Shown here one piece after another: positions 56,070 through 64,000 of a DNA stretch of 64,000 nucleotides. The position numbers and the translations under genes are program-made. Source of the DNA: Burkholderia paludis. Lineage in GTDB: Bacteria > Pseudomonadota > Gammaproteobacteria > Burkholderiales > Burkholderiaceae. The DNA is taken from positions 45,220-109,219 of the forward strand of contig NZ_JPGL01000031.1 of the NCBI RefSeq assembly GCF_000732615.1. Reading direction: 5' to 3'. Numbering within the stretch: the first letter of the stretch is position 1; each line of letters opens with the position of its first letter. The notes under the pieces are model-generated. The model saw only the letters and a program-made list of their open reading frames with translations. It did no database searches and had not been told where the DNA came from.

Positions 56070-56075
56070 TAAACT
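56070..56075 (+). promoter_or_regulatory. -10-like hexamer before lipB
   Basis: TAAACT 7 bp before the lipB start codon; the closeness makes a leaderless or very short-leader transcript possible, or the match coincidental. Confidence 0.25.
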
Positions 56076-56082
56076 ACCGCCC

Positions 56083-56832
56083 ATGTCCGTTTCGCCGGTT
56101 TCCATCGTGTCCACGCCTGTCGCCGTTTCCGCATCGTCCGCCGAACTGCCGGCCCCGCCGGTCACCGTGCAGTGGCGGGGCGTCGAGGCCTACGCGGCGA
56201 GCTTCGACGCGATGCGCGCGTTCACCGACGCGCGCACGGCCGACACCGGCGACGAAATCTGGGTGGTCGAGCACCCGCCCGTCTACACGCTCGGCCAGGC
56301 GGGCGACCCGGCCCACCTGCTGGTGGCCGACAGCGGCGTGCCGCTCGTGAAGGTCGACCGCGGCGGGCAAATCACCTATCACGGCCCCGGCCAGATCGTC
56401 GTCTACCTGCTGCTCGACTTGCGGCGGCGCAAGCTGATGGTGCGCGCGCTCGTGACGAAGATCGAGGAGGCCGTGATCGAAACCCTCGCGGCGTATAATC
56501 TCGCATCGGTCCGCAAGGCCGGCGCACCCGGGATCTACGTGGCATCAGGCGCGCACGAAGGCGCGAAAATCGCGGCCCTCGGCCTGAAGATCCGCAACGG
56601 CTGCAGCTATCACGGGCTGAGCCTGAACGTGAAGATGGATTTGCGCCCGTTTCTCGCGATCAACCCGTGCGGCTACGCCGGACTGGAAACCGTCGACATG
56701 GCGAGCCTCGAGGTTGCCGCCGACTGGAACGACGTCGCCCGCACGCTGGTGCGCCGTCTGATCGCCAACCTCGGCGGCGTATCCGCGGCCGCCGACAAGC
56801 CGCAGGCACTGGAACCACATTCGAATGACTGA
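56083..56832 (+). CDS. lipB: octanoyltransferase LipB
   Basis: A 249-residue enzyme that moves octanoate from ACP to lipoyl domains. Conserved DEIWVVEHPPVYTLGQAG, the RGGQITYHGPGQIVVYLLLDL block, and KIAALGLKIRNGCSYHGLSLNV with the active Lys; the catalytic Cys is in INPCGYAGLE. Residues 1-25 are a variable extension; an in-frame later start cannot be excluded. Its stop overlaps the lipA start by 8 nt. Confidence 0.93.
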   Translation: MSVSPVSIVSTPVAVSASSAELPAPPVTVQWRGVEAYAASFDAMRAFTDARTADTGDEIWVVEHPPVYTLGQAGDPAHLLVADSGVPLVKVDRGGQITYHGPGQIVVYLLLDLRRRKLMVRALVTKIEEAVIETLAAYNLASVRKAGAPGIYVASGAHEGAKIAALGLKIRNGCSYHGLSLNVKMDLRPFLAINPCGYAGLETVDMASLEVAADWNDVARTLVRRLIANLGGVSAAADKPQALEPHSND

Positions 56833-57817
56833 CGTTACCGCTTCCCCCGCACCGGCCGATTCGGCCGCGACCGCTGCCTACGATCCGACCGCCAAGCAGA
56901 AGGCGCAGGCGAAGACGGCACGCATCCCGATCAAGGTCATTCCGATCGAGAAGCTGAAGAAACCCGAGTGGATCCGCGTGAAGGCGGCCACCGGCAGTTC
57001 GCGCTTCAACGAGATCAAGACGATCCTGCGCGAGCACAACCTGCATACGGTGTGCGAGGAAGCGAGCTGCCCGAACATCGGCGAATGCTTCGGCAAGGGC
57101 ACGGCGACGTTCATGATCATGGGCGACAAGTGCACGCGCCGCTGCCCGTTCTGCGACGTCGGCCACGGCCGCCCGGATCCGCTCGACGCCGACGAACCGA
57201 AGAACCTCGCGCGCACGATCGCCGCACTGAAGCTCAAGTACGTGGTGATCACGAGCGTCGACCGCGACGACCTGCGCGACGGCGGCGCCGCCCACTTCGT
57301 CGAGTGCATTCGCGAAGTGCGCGAACAGTCGCCGGAAACGCGCATCGAAATCCTGACGCCGGACTTCCGCGGCCGTCTCGATCGCGCGATCTCGATCCTG
57401 AACGCCGCGCCGCCGGACGTGATGAACCACAACCTCGAAACGGTGCCGCGCCTGTACAAGGAAGCGCGCCCGGGTTCGGACTACGCGCACTCGCTGAAGC
57501 TGCTGAAGGATTTCAAGGCGCTGCATCCGGACGTCGCGACGAAGTCGGGCCTGATGGTCGGCCTCGGCGAGACGGAAGAGGAGATCCTGCAGGTGATGCG
57601 CGACCTGCGCGCGCACGACGTCGACATGCTGACGATCGGCCAGTACCTGCAGCCGTCGGAGCACCACCTGCCGGTGCGGGCGTACGTGCATCCGGATACG
57701 TTCAGGATGTACGAGGACGAGGCGTACAAGATGGGCTTCACGCACGCGGCCGTCGGCGCGATGGTGCGCTCGAGCTATCACGCCGATCTGCAGGCCCATG
57801 GGGCCGGGGTGGTCTGA
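56825..57817 (+). CDS. lipA: lipoyl synthase LipA
   Basis: A 330-residue radical SAM enzyme that inserts two sulfurs into protein-bound octanoate. Both clusters are visible: auxiliary cysteines 77, 82 and 88 (CEEASCPNIGEC) and the radical SAM CTRRCPFC at 103, 107 and 110. The first 48 residues are a beta-proteobacterial extension. It completes the lipoate pair and is followed by a strong terminator. Confidence 0.97.
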   Translation: MTDVTASPAPADSAATAAYDPTAKQKAQAKTARIPIKVIPIEKLKKPEWIRVKAATGSSRFNEIKTILREHNLHTVCEEASCPNIGECFGKGTATFMIMGDKCTRRCPFCDVGHGRPDPLDADEPKNLARTIAALKLKYVVITSVDRDDLRDGGAAHFVECIREVREQSPETRIEILTPDFRGRLDRAISILNAAPPDVMNHNLETVPRLYKEARPGSDYAHSLKLLKDFKALHPDVATKSGLMVGLGETEEEILQVMRDLRAHDVDMLTIGQYLQPSEHHLPVRAYVHPDTFRMYEDEAYKMGFTHAAVGAMVRSSYHADLQAHGAGVV

Positions 57818-57857
57818 GCGCCGCGTTCGCGCGGCAGCAGCCCCGTGCAGTCGAAAG

Positions 57858-57883
57858 AGCCCGCAGCGATGCGGGCTTTTTTT
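57858..57883 (+). terminator. rho-independent terminator of lipBA
   Basis: AGCCCGCA and TGCGGGCT form an 8-bp stem with a GCGA tetraloop, followed by seven T, 41 bp after the lipA stop. Confidence 0.92.
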
Positions 57884-57957
57884 CGTCCATGGATCCGGCG
57901 AAGCAACGGTTTTCGAGTCGGGCGATCGAAGCAGGCGTTCCCCCACGCGTATCCGGT

Positions 57958-58362
57958 CTACGGATGATCTGTCGTCCCCCCGCCTTGATATTCTTTCTCT
58001 TCGTAACAAAGCGCGGCAATCTGCCACCGATCGTCGTTGACCAGCCATAGCTCCAGAAAATCGAACCGGGTAAGTATTCCTTCGCCGCGTTGCATCGAGC
58101 CGGTGCCGGAAATCGATGCCCAGAGCGGGCTTTCCTCGATTGCCGTGATCTCGTCGCGAACCTGCAGGGAAAAGCCACGCCAGGTCTTTTCGGACAGATG
58201 CCGCTGCATGGCGGATATCTGCTGGAGCCTGGTCAGGATACGGTCTCCCCGCTTGACGAAGAAATGCGGGCTCTCTACGAATTTCAGCTGATCGATGTCG
58301 CCGTTCATATAGGCGTCGATCCACACATCCCTCATTTCCAGCAAGCCGTATCGGGTTTTCAT
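57958..58362 (-). CDS. NTF2-like (SnoaL/DUF4440-type) protein
   Basis: A 134-residue protein (MKTRYGLLEMRDVWIDAYMNGDIDQLKFVESPHFFV ... FDFLELWLVNDDRWQIAALCYEE). The Trp/Tyr helix, FVESPHFFV strand and ELWLVNDDRWQIAAL end fit the NTF2-like fold, used by dehydratases, isomerases or non-enzymatic ligand-binding proteins. Base composition is lower in G+C than the neighbours and codon use is unusual for the window, suggesting transfer. It is alone on its strand. Confidence 0.65.
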   Translation of the reverse strand: MKTRYGLLEMRDVWIDAYMNGDIDQLKFVESPHFFVKRGDRILTRLQQISAMQRHLSEKTWRGFSLQVRDEITAIEESPLWASISGTGSMQRGEGILTRFDFLELWLVNDDRWQIAALCYEEKEYQGGGTTDHP

Positions 58363-58643
58363 GGAATTCTGTCAGACAGGAATTGACGGGCCGGCCCTCC
58401 GGGTTCGAGATGAAAAACTAACGTTCGCTTCGACGAATGGATATGGGACTCGTATGAAAGCTTGCATGCGTGGCGGAGCGCGCGAGATTTCCGTCGGCGG
58501 TCAGGGGCGATCGGTGACGGCATGTTTTCGTATGCTGATTGCCGCTCCATCGTCGCCGCCATTCAATCGAACGTGGAAAGCAAAGCTGAAACGGCATCGA
58601 TAGCTTCGCAGGATAAGTTGGCTCCCGCCGTACGCAAAGCTCC
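58363..58643. other. upstream region of tauA, no gene
   Basis: Lower-G+C stretch upstream of tauA and of the divergent NTF2-like gene. Short open frames exist but have no supporting ribosome site. Confidence 0.4.
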
Positions 58644-58649
58644 TATAGT
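58644..58649 (+). promoter_or_regulatory. -10 element of the tau operon
   Basis: TATAGT 42 bp before the tauA start, with TTGGCT 20 bp upstream as a poorly spaced -35. Weak -35 spacing would fit an activator-dependent (sulfur-starvation, CysB/SsuR-type) promoter; this is inference. Confidence 0.4.
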
Positions 58650-58691
58650 CGGCTCTCCCGCAGCAATGCCCGCATTCCGAAGGAGAGCCGC

Positions 58692-59708
58692 ATGTCCCGT
58701 TTCAGCTTCATCCGCCGCGCCGTCGTCGCGCTGACCGCCTTTGCCGCGCTCGGCGCGGCGCACGCCGAATCGCGCGAGGTCGTGATCGCGTACCAGGACA
58801 TGGTGGTGCCGTGGCGCTACGCGCAGGCGAGCGGTGAAGTCGAAAAGGCGACCGGCTACAAGGTCACGTTCCGCAAGCTCGACAGCGGCGCGGACGTGAT
58901 CCGCGCGCTCGCGTCGGGCTCCGTGCAGCTCGGCGAAGCCGGGTCGAGCCCGATCGCCGCCGGCCTGTCGCAAGGGCTCGACATCTCGCTGTTCTGGGTG
59001 CTCGACAACATCAACGACGCGGAAGCGCTCGTCGCGCGCAACGGCTCGGGCGTGACCAGCGTCGCGGCGCTGAAGGGCAAGAAGATCGGCGTGCCGTTCG
59101 TGTCGACGTCGCATTTCCACACGCTCGTCGCGCTGCAGGCCGCGGGCGTGAACCCGAACGACGTGAAGATCGTCAACCTGCGTCCGCCCGAGGTCGCGGC
59201 CGCCTGGGCGCGCGGCGACATCGACGCGACCTACATCTGGGATCCGGTGCTCGCGAAGGTCAAGCAGTCGGGCACCGTGCTGACGACGTCGGGCCAGGTC
59301 GCGAAGGAAAGCGGCAAGGCGACCTTCGACGGCTTCGTCGTGAGCCGCAAGTTCGCGCGCGAGAATCCGGAGTTCGTCACGCGCTTCGTGAAGGTGCTCG
59401 CGGCCGCGGATGCCGACTATCGCGCGCATACCGCCGCCTGGAAGGTCGGTTCGCCGCAGGTCGCGGCGGTCGCGAAGGAATCGGGGGCGAACGCGCAGGA
59501 CGTGCCGGCCAGCCTCGCGCTCTACGCGTTCCCGACGCCGGCCGAGCAGGCGTCGCCGACGTGGCTCGGCGGCGGCGCGCAATCGGGTGCCGCGAAGTCG
59601 CTCGCGGCCACCGCGACGTTCCTCAAGTCGCAGGGCACGATCCAGACGGTGCTGTCCGACTATTCGGCCGGCGTCGATCCGCAGTTCGTGCAGAAGGCCG
59701 CGCGCTGA
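58692..59708 (+). CDS. tauA: taurine ABC transporter, periplasmic binding protein TauA
   Basis: A 338-residue binding protein with a signal peptide (RRAVVALTAFAALGAAHA, cut before ESREV). The sulfonate-binding family features are VIAYQDMVVPWRYAQASGE, GSVQLGEAGSSPIAAGLSQG and ALKGKKIGVPFVSTSHFHTL with ARGDIDATYIWDPVL. It delivers taurine or a related sulfonate to TauBC for use as sulfur source. First gene of tauABC; a tauD dioxygenase is not present here. Confidence 0.92.
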   Translation: MSRFSFIRRAVVALTAFAALGAAHAESREVVIAYQDMVVPWRYAQASGEVEKATGYKVTFRKLDSGADVIRALASGSVQLGEAGSSPIAAGLSQGLDISLFWVLDNINDAEALVARNGSGVTSVAALKGKKIGVPFVSTSHFHTLVALQAAGVNPNDVKIVNLRPPEVAAAWARGDIDATYIWDPVLAKVKQSGTVLTTSGQVAKESGKATFDGFVVSRKFARENPEFVTRFVKVLAAADADYRAHTAAWKVGSPQVAAVAKESGANAQDVPASLALYAFPTPAEQASPTWLGGGAQSGAAKSLAATATFLKSQGTIQTVLSDYSAGVDPQFVQKAAR

Positions 59709-59736
59709 GCGCGGCGATCGTAGCGGAGGCCCGACC

Positions 59737-60534
59737 ATGAGCACGCTGGAAGTTCGTCAGGTATCGGTCGACTATCCGGGCGAGCGCGGCCGGCCGACGA
59801 CGCAGGCGCTCGCGCGCGTCGATCTGCGCATCGATGCCGGCGAGTTCGTCGTCGCGCTCGGCGCGTCCGGGTGCGGAAAGACGACGCTCCTGAACTGCAT
59901 GGCCGGCTTCGTTGCGCCGACGACCGGCGACGTGCGCGTCGACGGCGTGCCGGTCACGGGCCCCGGCGCCGATCGCGGCGTCGTGTTCCAGAAATACGCG
60001 CTGCTGCCGTGGCTCGACGTGCTCGACAACGTCGCGCTCGGGCTGCGGTTCGCCCGCGTGTCGAAGGCCGAGCGCGAAGCGCGCGCGCGGGAGATGCTCG
60101 CGCTCGTCGGGCTCGAACGGCATGCGCATGCGCGCGTGTACGAGCTGTCGGGCGGGATGCAGCAGCGGGTAGGCATCGCGCGCGCGCTCGCGAGCGACCC
60201 GCGCGTGCTGCTGATGGACGAGCCGATGGGCGCGCTCGATGCGATGACGCGCGGCACGATGCAGGCGCTCGTGCTCGACGTCTGGGCGCGCACCGGCAAG
60301 ACGGTGTTCTTCATCACGCACGACGTCGAGGAGGCGCTGTTCCTGGCGACGCGTCTCGTCGTCATGACGCCGGGCCCCGGCCGGATCGCGGAAACCTTCG
60401 AATTGCCGTTCGCGCGTCGCTACGTCGAATCGCGCGATGCGCGCGCGGTGAAGTCTTCGCCGGATTTCATCGCATGGCGCGAACGGCTGATCGCGTACCT
60501 GCATCGCGACGAGGCGACCGAGGCGGCGGCGTGA
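59737..60534 (+). CDS. tauB: taurine ABC transporter ATPase TauB
   Basis: A 265-residue ATPase: Walker A GASGCGKTT at residues 42-50, signature ELSGGMQQRVGIARAL, Walker B VLLMDEPMGALDAMTR. It powers uptake of taurine with TauAC. GGAGG is 7 nt before the ATG; the gene starts 28 bp after tauA. Confidence 0.95.
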   Translation: MSTLEVRQVSVDYPGERGRPTTQALARVDLRIDAGEFVVALGASGCGKTTLLNCMAGFVAPTTGDVRVDGVPVTGPGADRGVVFQKYALLPWLDVLDNVALGLRFARVSKAEREARAREMLALVGLERHAHARVYELSGGMQQRVGIARALASDPRVLLMDEPMGALDAMTRGTMQALVLDVWARTGKTVFFITHDVEEALFLATRLVVMTPGPGRIAETFELPFARRYVESRDARAVKSSPDFIAWRERLIAYLHRDEATEAAA

Positions 60535-60605
60535 CGCGCGCACTCGCGCGACAGGGCGCGTCTGTCGGGCGCGGTCGGATCAGTACTTTGCACAGGCGGG
60601 ACAGC

Positions 60606-61505
60606 ATGAGCACGCAGGAATCGTGGACGGCCGACGGAACGGCCGCGGGTGCCGGGCAGGGCGATCGCGCGGCACCGCCGCGCGCCGCACGCCACGCGCA
60701 TCGATCGTCGCCGTCGCGCCGCTACCGGTTGCCGGGGCAGGGCAGGACGGCAGGGCTGAGCGCGGCGACGGTCGCGGCGCTGGCCGTGCTGTGGTGGGTC
60801 GCCACGCATCGCCAGTGGCTGCCGCCGCTGTTCCTGCCCGCGCCGGAAGCCGTGTGGGCGGCCTTCGTCGATGCATGGCACGGCCGCATCCAGGGCGGCC
60901 TGCCGTTGTCCGAGCATCTGCTGTGGAGCGCGGCGCGCGTGTTCGGCGCGTTCCTGCTGGCCACCGCGTTCGGCGTGCCGGCCGGCATCCTGATGGGCGT
61001 GAGCCGCATCGCGCGCGGCGTGCTCGATCCGCTGCTGGAATTCTATCGGCCGCTGCCGCCGCTCGCGTACCTGCCGCTCGTCGTGATCTGGTTCGGCATC
61101 GACGAAACGGCCAAGCTCGTCGTGATCTTCCTCGCCTGCTTCGCGCCGATCGCGATGGCGGCACGCGCCGGCGTGCGCGCGGCGACGGTCGAGCAGATCA
61201 ACGCCGCGTATTCGCTCGGCGGCAGTTTCGCGCAGATCGTGCGCCACGTGGTGCTGCCGGCCGCGCTGCCGGAGATCCTGACCGGGCTGCGGATCGCGAT
61301 CGGGTTCGGCTGGACGACGCTCGTCGCGGCCGAGATGGTCGCCGCGACGGCCGGGCTCGGGCAGATGGTGCTCAACGCATCGAGCTTCCTGCGCACGGAC
61401 ATCGTCGTGATGGGGATCCTGATCATCGGCGCGATCGCATGGCTGTTCGATCTCGCGATGCGCTGGGTCGAGCGGCGGATCGTGCCGTGGAAGGGGCGGG
61501 CGTGA
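60606..61505 (+). CDS. tauC: taurine ABC transporter permease TauC
   Basis: A 299-residue inner-membrane permease. A 50-residue basic N-terminus precedes about six membrane segments (TAGLSAATVAALAVLWWVAT first), with the coupling loop EQINAAYSLGGSFAQIVRHVVLPAALPEILTGL of the BPD_transp_1 family. It ends EIRIVPWKGRA-like (RRIVPWKGRA). Two 14-bp direct repeats, CGCGGCGACGGTCG at 60761-60774 and 61178-61191, lie in frame; the decayed copy at the window end has deleted exactly between them. Confidence 0.94.
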   Translation: MSTQESWTADGTAAGAGQGDRAAPPRAARHAHRSSPSRRYRLPGQGRTAGLSAATVAALAVLWWVATHRQWLPPLFLPAPEAVWAAFVDAWHGRIQGGLPLSEHLLWSAARVFGAFLLATAFGVPAGILMGVSRIARGVLDPLLEFYRPLPPLAYLPLVVIWFGIDETAKLVVIFLACFAPIAMAARAGVRAATVEQINAAYSLGGSFAQIVRHVVLPAALPEILTGLRIAIGFGWTTLVAAEMVAATAGLGQMVLNASSFLRTDIVVMGILIIGAIAWLFDLAMRWVERRIVPWKGRA

Positions 61506-61539
61506 ACGCACGCCGTCCGTATCGCTCAGGCAGGTGAAA

Positions 61540-61572
61540 GGGCCGGATTCCGCACGATGCGGAATCCGGCCC
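61540..61572. terminator. perfect 15-bp hairpin between tauC and the adhesin gene
   Basis: Exact 15-nt arms (61540-61554 and 61558-61572, GGGCCGGATTCCGCA and complement) with a 3-nt loop. On the minus strand a TTTC follows, so it can terminate the adhesin gene; on the + strand there is no T-run after tauC. Confidence 0.8.
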
Positions 61573-61679
61573 TCGGCTTATTGCGCTTGCGTGCGCCCAC
61601 TGGCTTGCGGGAGCGCTTCACTGCCGGTCCTCGTTGCGACGTGACGCCGTTCGGCCGACGACTCGTCGCGTCCGGACGC

Positions 61680-63524
61680 TTACCAGCGATAGCCCGCACC
61701 GGCGCCGACCGCGACCGTGCCGCGCGTATTGGTCGAGCCGGATGCCTTGACCACCCAGCGTCCGTTGCGCGTGGCGGTCGACAGGCCGAATGCGACAGCC
61801 GACTGGCCGCCGTACGTGCCGCCGGCAACCGCAACCATGCTTTCGCCGGCCAGCGACGCCTGCGGCAGGTTCGCGATGGCGACCGCGGATGCAATGCCGC
61901 CGCTCGCGTCGCGCCGGTAGTGATCGATGTCGGCGCGAACGCTGCCGATCTGGCTGTTCAATTGCTGCACGTTGACCGCGTCGGTCGGTGCGGTGCCGGC
62001 CGCGACGTTCGTGATCTGCCGTTCCTGTCCGGGGGCGCCGACGGAGACCGTGTTGTCGCGGTCGGCAACGGAATTCGCGCCGAGCGCGACCGAGTTCTGG
62101 CCCGACGCATTGGCGTTCGTCCCGATCGAGACGCTGCTGTCGCCGGAGGCGCTCGACCCTTGTCCGAGCGCCATCGTGTTCGACCCGGTCGCGCCGCTGC
62201 CGTCGCCGATCTGCTCCAGCTTGTTGCCGGTCTCGCCGGACGGATTGCCGCCGGGGCCGCTCTGCTCGACGTTCGACAGGCGCGAATCGAGCGCGTCGAT
62301 GCCGCTCTGGAACTGCTGCTGCATTGAAAACAGTTGCGAGCCGTTGACGGCCTGCAGGCTGCCTTCGGCGATCGCGCCCGCCGCGACGTTGTCGAGCACG
62401 GTGCCGCCGATGCCGCCGAGGGTCGCGCGGGCAAGCGTCAGGTCGTCGTAGACGACTGCGCCGAGCGGCTTTCCGGACGGGTCGACGAGGCCGGTGGCCT
62501 TGAGTTGCGCGATCGTCACGGCATCGGTGTCGTCGACGCCGTTGGACAACCCCGTCAGCACACGCGTGCCGCTCGAGCCGGCGACGCTGACCGATGTGCC
62601 GCCCTTGTCCGCGCCGATCGAAATCGCGAGGCTGTCCGGATCCTGCCGGACAAGCCCGGTCGTGCCGTTGTCGATCCGTGTGCCGAGATCGTCGACATCG
62701 GCGCGGATCGACGTCACGTTGGTCTCGACCGTCGTGACGCGGCCGTCGATCGTCGTGACACGCTCGTCGAGCACGGTGAGCGACGCATTCGCGTCGTCGA
62801 GTCCCTTGCCGTTCGCGACGACCCGGCTGTCGAGATTCGTCAGCGCGCTGCCGACGTCGCCGAAGGTATGGTCGCCGATCTCGTAGCTCGGCGCGCTGAC
62901 GGTGCCGTCCGCACCGACGGCGGCGTTGCCGCCGAGCGCGTCGACGACGGGCTTGAGTTGCGACAGGTTGAGTGCGTCGGTGTCGCGCGAGCCGGCGCGC
63001 ACGTTGACCAGCTGGCGCTCGGCGCCCGTGTCGCCGATCGACACCGTGTTCGCGCGGTCGGCGACGCTGCCATGGCCGAGCGCGACCGCGCCGTGCGCCG
63101 TGACGTTCGTGTCCGCGCCGAGCGCGAGGCCGCGGTTCGCATTGACGCTCGACGACACGCCGAACGCGCCCGAGCGGTCGCCGTGGACCTTCGCATTCTC
63201 ACCGACGGCCACGACCGCTTGACCGTCGGCCACGGATCGGGCGCCGATCGCGATTGCCGAGTAATCGCCGTGGGAGACGCCGGCTGCATTCGCGCCGGCC
63301 CCGATGGCGATCGATCCGAAGCCGGTGGCGGACGGCTTGCCGCCGCTGCCGTCCTTGATGATCACGTTGTCCTGGACCAGATCGGCGTGACCGTAGCAGG
63401 GTGCGAGCGCCGCGATGGCGAAGGCAAGCGCCGAGAGGCGGGTGGCGTGCGTGCGTCGCTGTTGCGCCGATGCGCGTGAATGCGCACACGGAATGCCGGG
63501 TCGACCGGCGAATGGGATCGTCAT
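61680..63524 (-). CDS. YadA-type trimeric autotransporter adhesin
   Basis: A 614-residue surface protein. A signal sequence (LSALAFAIAALAPCYGHA) is followed by YadA-like head repeats (GSIAIGAGANA, AIAIGARSV, ALGADTNV, VALGHGSVA), a neck (RQLVNVRAGSRDTDALNLSQLKPVV), a stalk with coiled-coil segments (LDERVTTIDGRVTTVETNVTSI), a second head block (MALGQGSSA, SIGTNANA, VALGANSVA) with another neck (RQITNVAAGTAPTDAVNVQQL) and a C-terminal YadA anchor (ASAVAIANLPQ ... GTVAVGAGAGYRW). The anchor makes a trimeric beta-barrel. It lies between tauC and its decayed copy. The ATG follows AGGA at 10 nt. Confidence 0.93.
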   Translation of the reverse strand: MTIPFAGRPGIPCAHSRASAQQRRTHATRLSALAFAIAALAPCYGHADLVQDNVIIKDGSGGKPSATGFGSIAIGAGANAAGVSHGDYSAIAIGARSVADGQAVVAVGENAKVHGDRSGAFGVSSSVNANRGLALGADTNVTAHGAVALGHGSVADRANTVSIGDTGAERQLVNVRAGSRDTDALNLSQLKPVVDALGGNAAVGADGTVSAPSYEIGDHTFGDVGSALTNLDSRVVANGKGLDDANASLTVLDERVTTIDGRVTTVETNVTSIRADVDDLGTRIDNGTTGLVRQDPDSLAISIGADKGGTSVSVAGSSGTRVLTGLSNGVDDTDAVTIAQLKATGLVDPSGKPLGAVVYDDLTLARATLGGIGGTVLDNVAAGAIAEGSLQAVNGSQLFSMQQQFQSGIDALDSRLSNVEQSGPGGNPSGETGNKLEQIGDGSGATGSNTMALGQGSSASGDSSVSIGTNANASGQNSVALGANSVADRDNTVSVGAPGQERQITNVAAGTAPTDAVNVQQLNSQIGSVRADIDHYRRDASGGIASAVAIANLPQASLAGESMVAVAGGTYGGQSAVAFGLSTATRNGRWVVKASGSTNTRGTVAVGAGAGYRW

Positions 63525-63664
63525 ATTTGTCGTAGTCCTGATTAATTGATCTCGTGCGCGACGTGTCCGAGTGGCGCGTGCGCGGTTTCGTCGACAGGGG
63601 CCGGACCCGGTGCCGCACCCGCGAGCGACATGTCTCAATCGGACAACCCGGGTGTGAGCGAGCG

Positions 63665-63670
63665 ACTATA
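63665..63670 (-). promoter_or_regulatory. -10 element of the adhesin gene
   Basis: On the minus strand GGTATAGT gives TATAGT about 140 bp before the adhesin start; no good -35 at 16-18 bp. Confidence 0.3.
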
Positions 63671-63724
63671 CCGAGCGGCCAAAGTGCCGTCGATCAGACA
63701 TCTACGAAATTGAATGACCGAATT

Positions 63725-64000
63725 GGGACACGACTGAAATCGTGCATCGGTCCATTCGCCGGCCCGAAGCAGGCATCGGGCAGGGCGAGCGCGCGGCGCC
63801 GCCACGCGTCGCGACCGGTTGCCGGCGCCGGGCAGGACGGCCGGGCTGCGGGCGGCGACGGTCGAGCGGATCGACGCCGCGTATCCGCTCGGCGGCAGTC
63901 TCGCGCGGAGCGTGCGCCATGTGGCGCTGCCGGCGGCCGCGCCGATCTCGCGATGCGCGGGGTCGGGCGGCGGATCGCGCCGTGGAAGAGGGGCGGATGG
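63725..64000 (+). pseudogene. decayed, internally deleted copy of tauC (runs off the window)
   Basis: From 63776 the DNA aligns with tauC in three blocks: 63776-63863 with about 60652-60774 (with a gap of roughly 30 nt), 63864-63946 with 61191-61270, and 63947-64000 with about 61449-61505. Between the first two blocks 417 nt (139 codons) of tauC are missing, bounded in tauC by the direct repeat CGCGGCGACGGTCG; the reading frame is kept across the join. Weaker similarity extends to about 63725, including the start region. A second deletion of about 180 nt shifts the frame. It cannot encode a permease; it is a relic. Confidence 0.8.

Noticed and set aside
58361..58603. An 80-codon + strand frame upstream of tauA
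   Set aside because: No ribosome site, no recognisable sequence, and it overlaps the start of the NTF2-like gene.
63702..63920. A 72-codon minus-strand frame at the window end
   Set aside because: It is antisense to the tauC relic and has no features of a real protein.

Overview
The window is about 68-70 % G+C, densely coded on both strands, and carries gene clusters typical of a beta-proteobacterium of the genus Burkholderia, most likely the primary chromosome of a Burkholderia cepacia complex-type strain. This identification rests on gene order and protein character recognised by eye; no database search was run. No rRNA, tRNA, CRISPR array, insertion sequence or prophage gene was found.

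Layout. (1) 1-1720: the 5' part of pxpA (5-oxoprolinase subunit A), divergent from a LysR regulator, with two clean palindromes between them. (2) 1745-6112: a complete biotin operon, bioA-bioF-bioD-bioB, on the minus strand with 4-base overlaps and a rho-independent terminator. (3) 6602-11878: minus-strand housekeeping and stress genes: a secreted alpha/beta hydrolase, a YchJ-type protein, a short-chain dehydrogenase, a beta-carbonic anhydrase and aceK. (4) 12183-15408: a metallo-beta-lactamase-fold hydrolase, a SWIM zinc-finger protein and a DUF6429 protein. (5) 15416-19341: an ABC-F ATPase, a TPR plus ATP-grasp protein, and a divergent Ser/Thr/His-rich small protein. (6) 19677-26443: an orphan DppA-like binding protein, a second dehydrogenase, dsbA, a SPOR-domain protein, argS and a DUF1840 protein. 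(7) 26743-31022: methionine synthase split into two genes, then a DUF3567 protein. (8) 31277-39012: a DUF3108 protein, an IclR regulator divergent from a fumarylacetoacetase-type hydrolase, an enoyl-CoA hydratase, a PhaM-type granule protein, a patatin lipase and a ferritin-like di-iron protein behind a long hairpin-rich leader. (9) 39180-45171: rfaE2, a short membrane protein, coaX-birA, a Sel1-repeat protein and a CpdB-type lipoprotein nucleotidase. (10) 45430-51466: an MCE/Mla-type lipid transport operon (STAS-MlaE fusion, MlaF, MlaD, PqiC-like lipoprotein), then VanZ, a [2Fe-2S] ferredoxin and a hydrolase. (11) 51998-57817: dacC, a D-amino acid aminotransferase, ybeD, lipB and lipA, interrupted by a GcvA-type LysR gene and a DUF2917 gene. 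(12) 57958-64000: an NTF2-like protein, tauABC, a YadA-type trimeric autotransporter, and a decayed, internally deleted second copy of tauC.

Functional links. Cofactor genes are concentrated here: biotin synthesis and attachment (bioAFDB, birA), lipoate (ybeD-lipB-lipA), coenzyme A (coaX) and B12-dependent methionine synthesis. Envelope biology is a second theme: the MCE transporter, dacC, dsbA, the SPOR protein, rfaE2 and the adhesin.

Most worth a second look: the tauC relic beyond the adhesin, whose larger deletion is bounded in the intact gene by a 14-nt direct repeat; the TPR/ATP-grasp enzyme divergent from a Ser/Thr-rich peptide; and the hairpin-rich leader of the ferritin-like gene.
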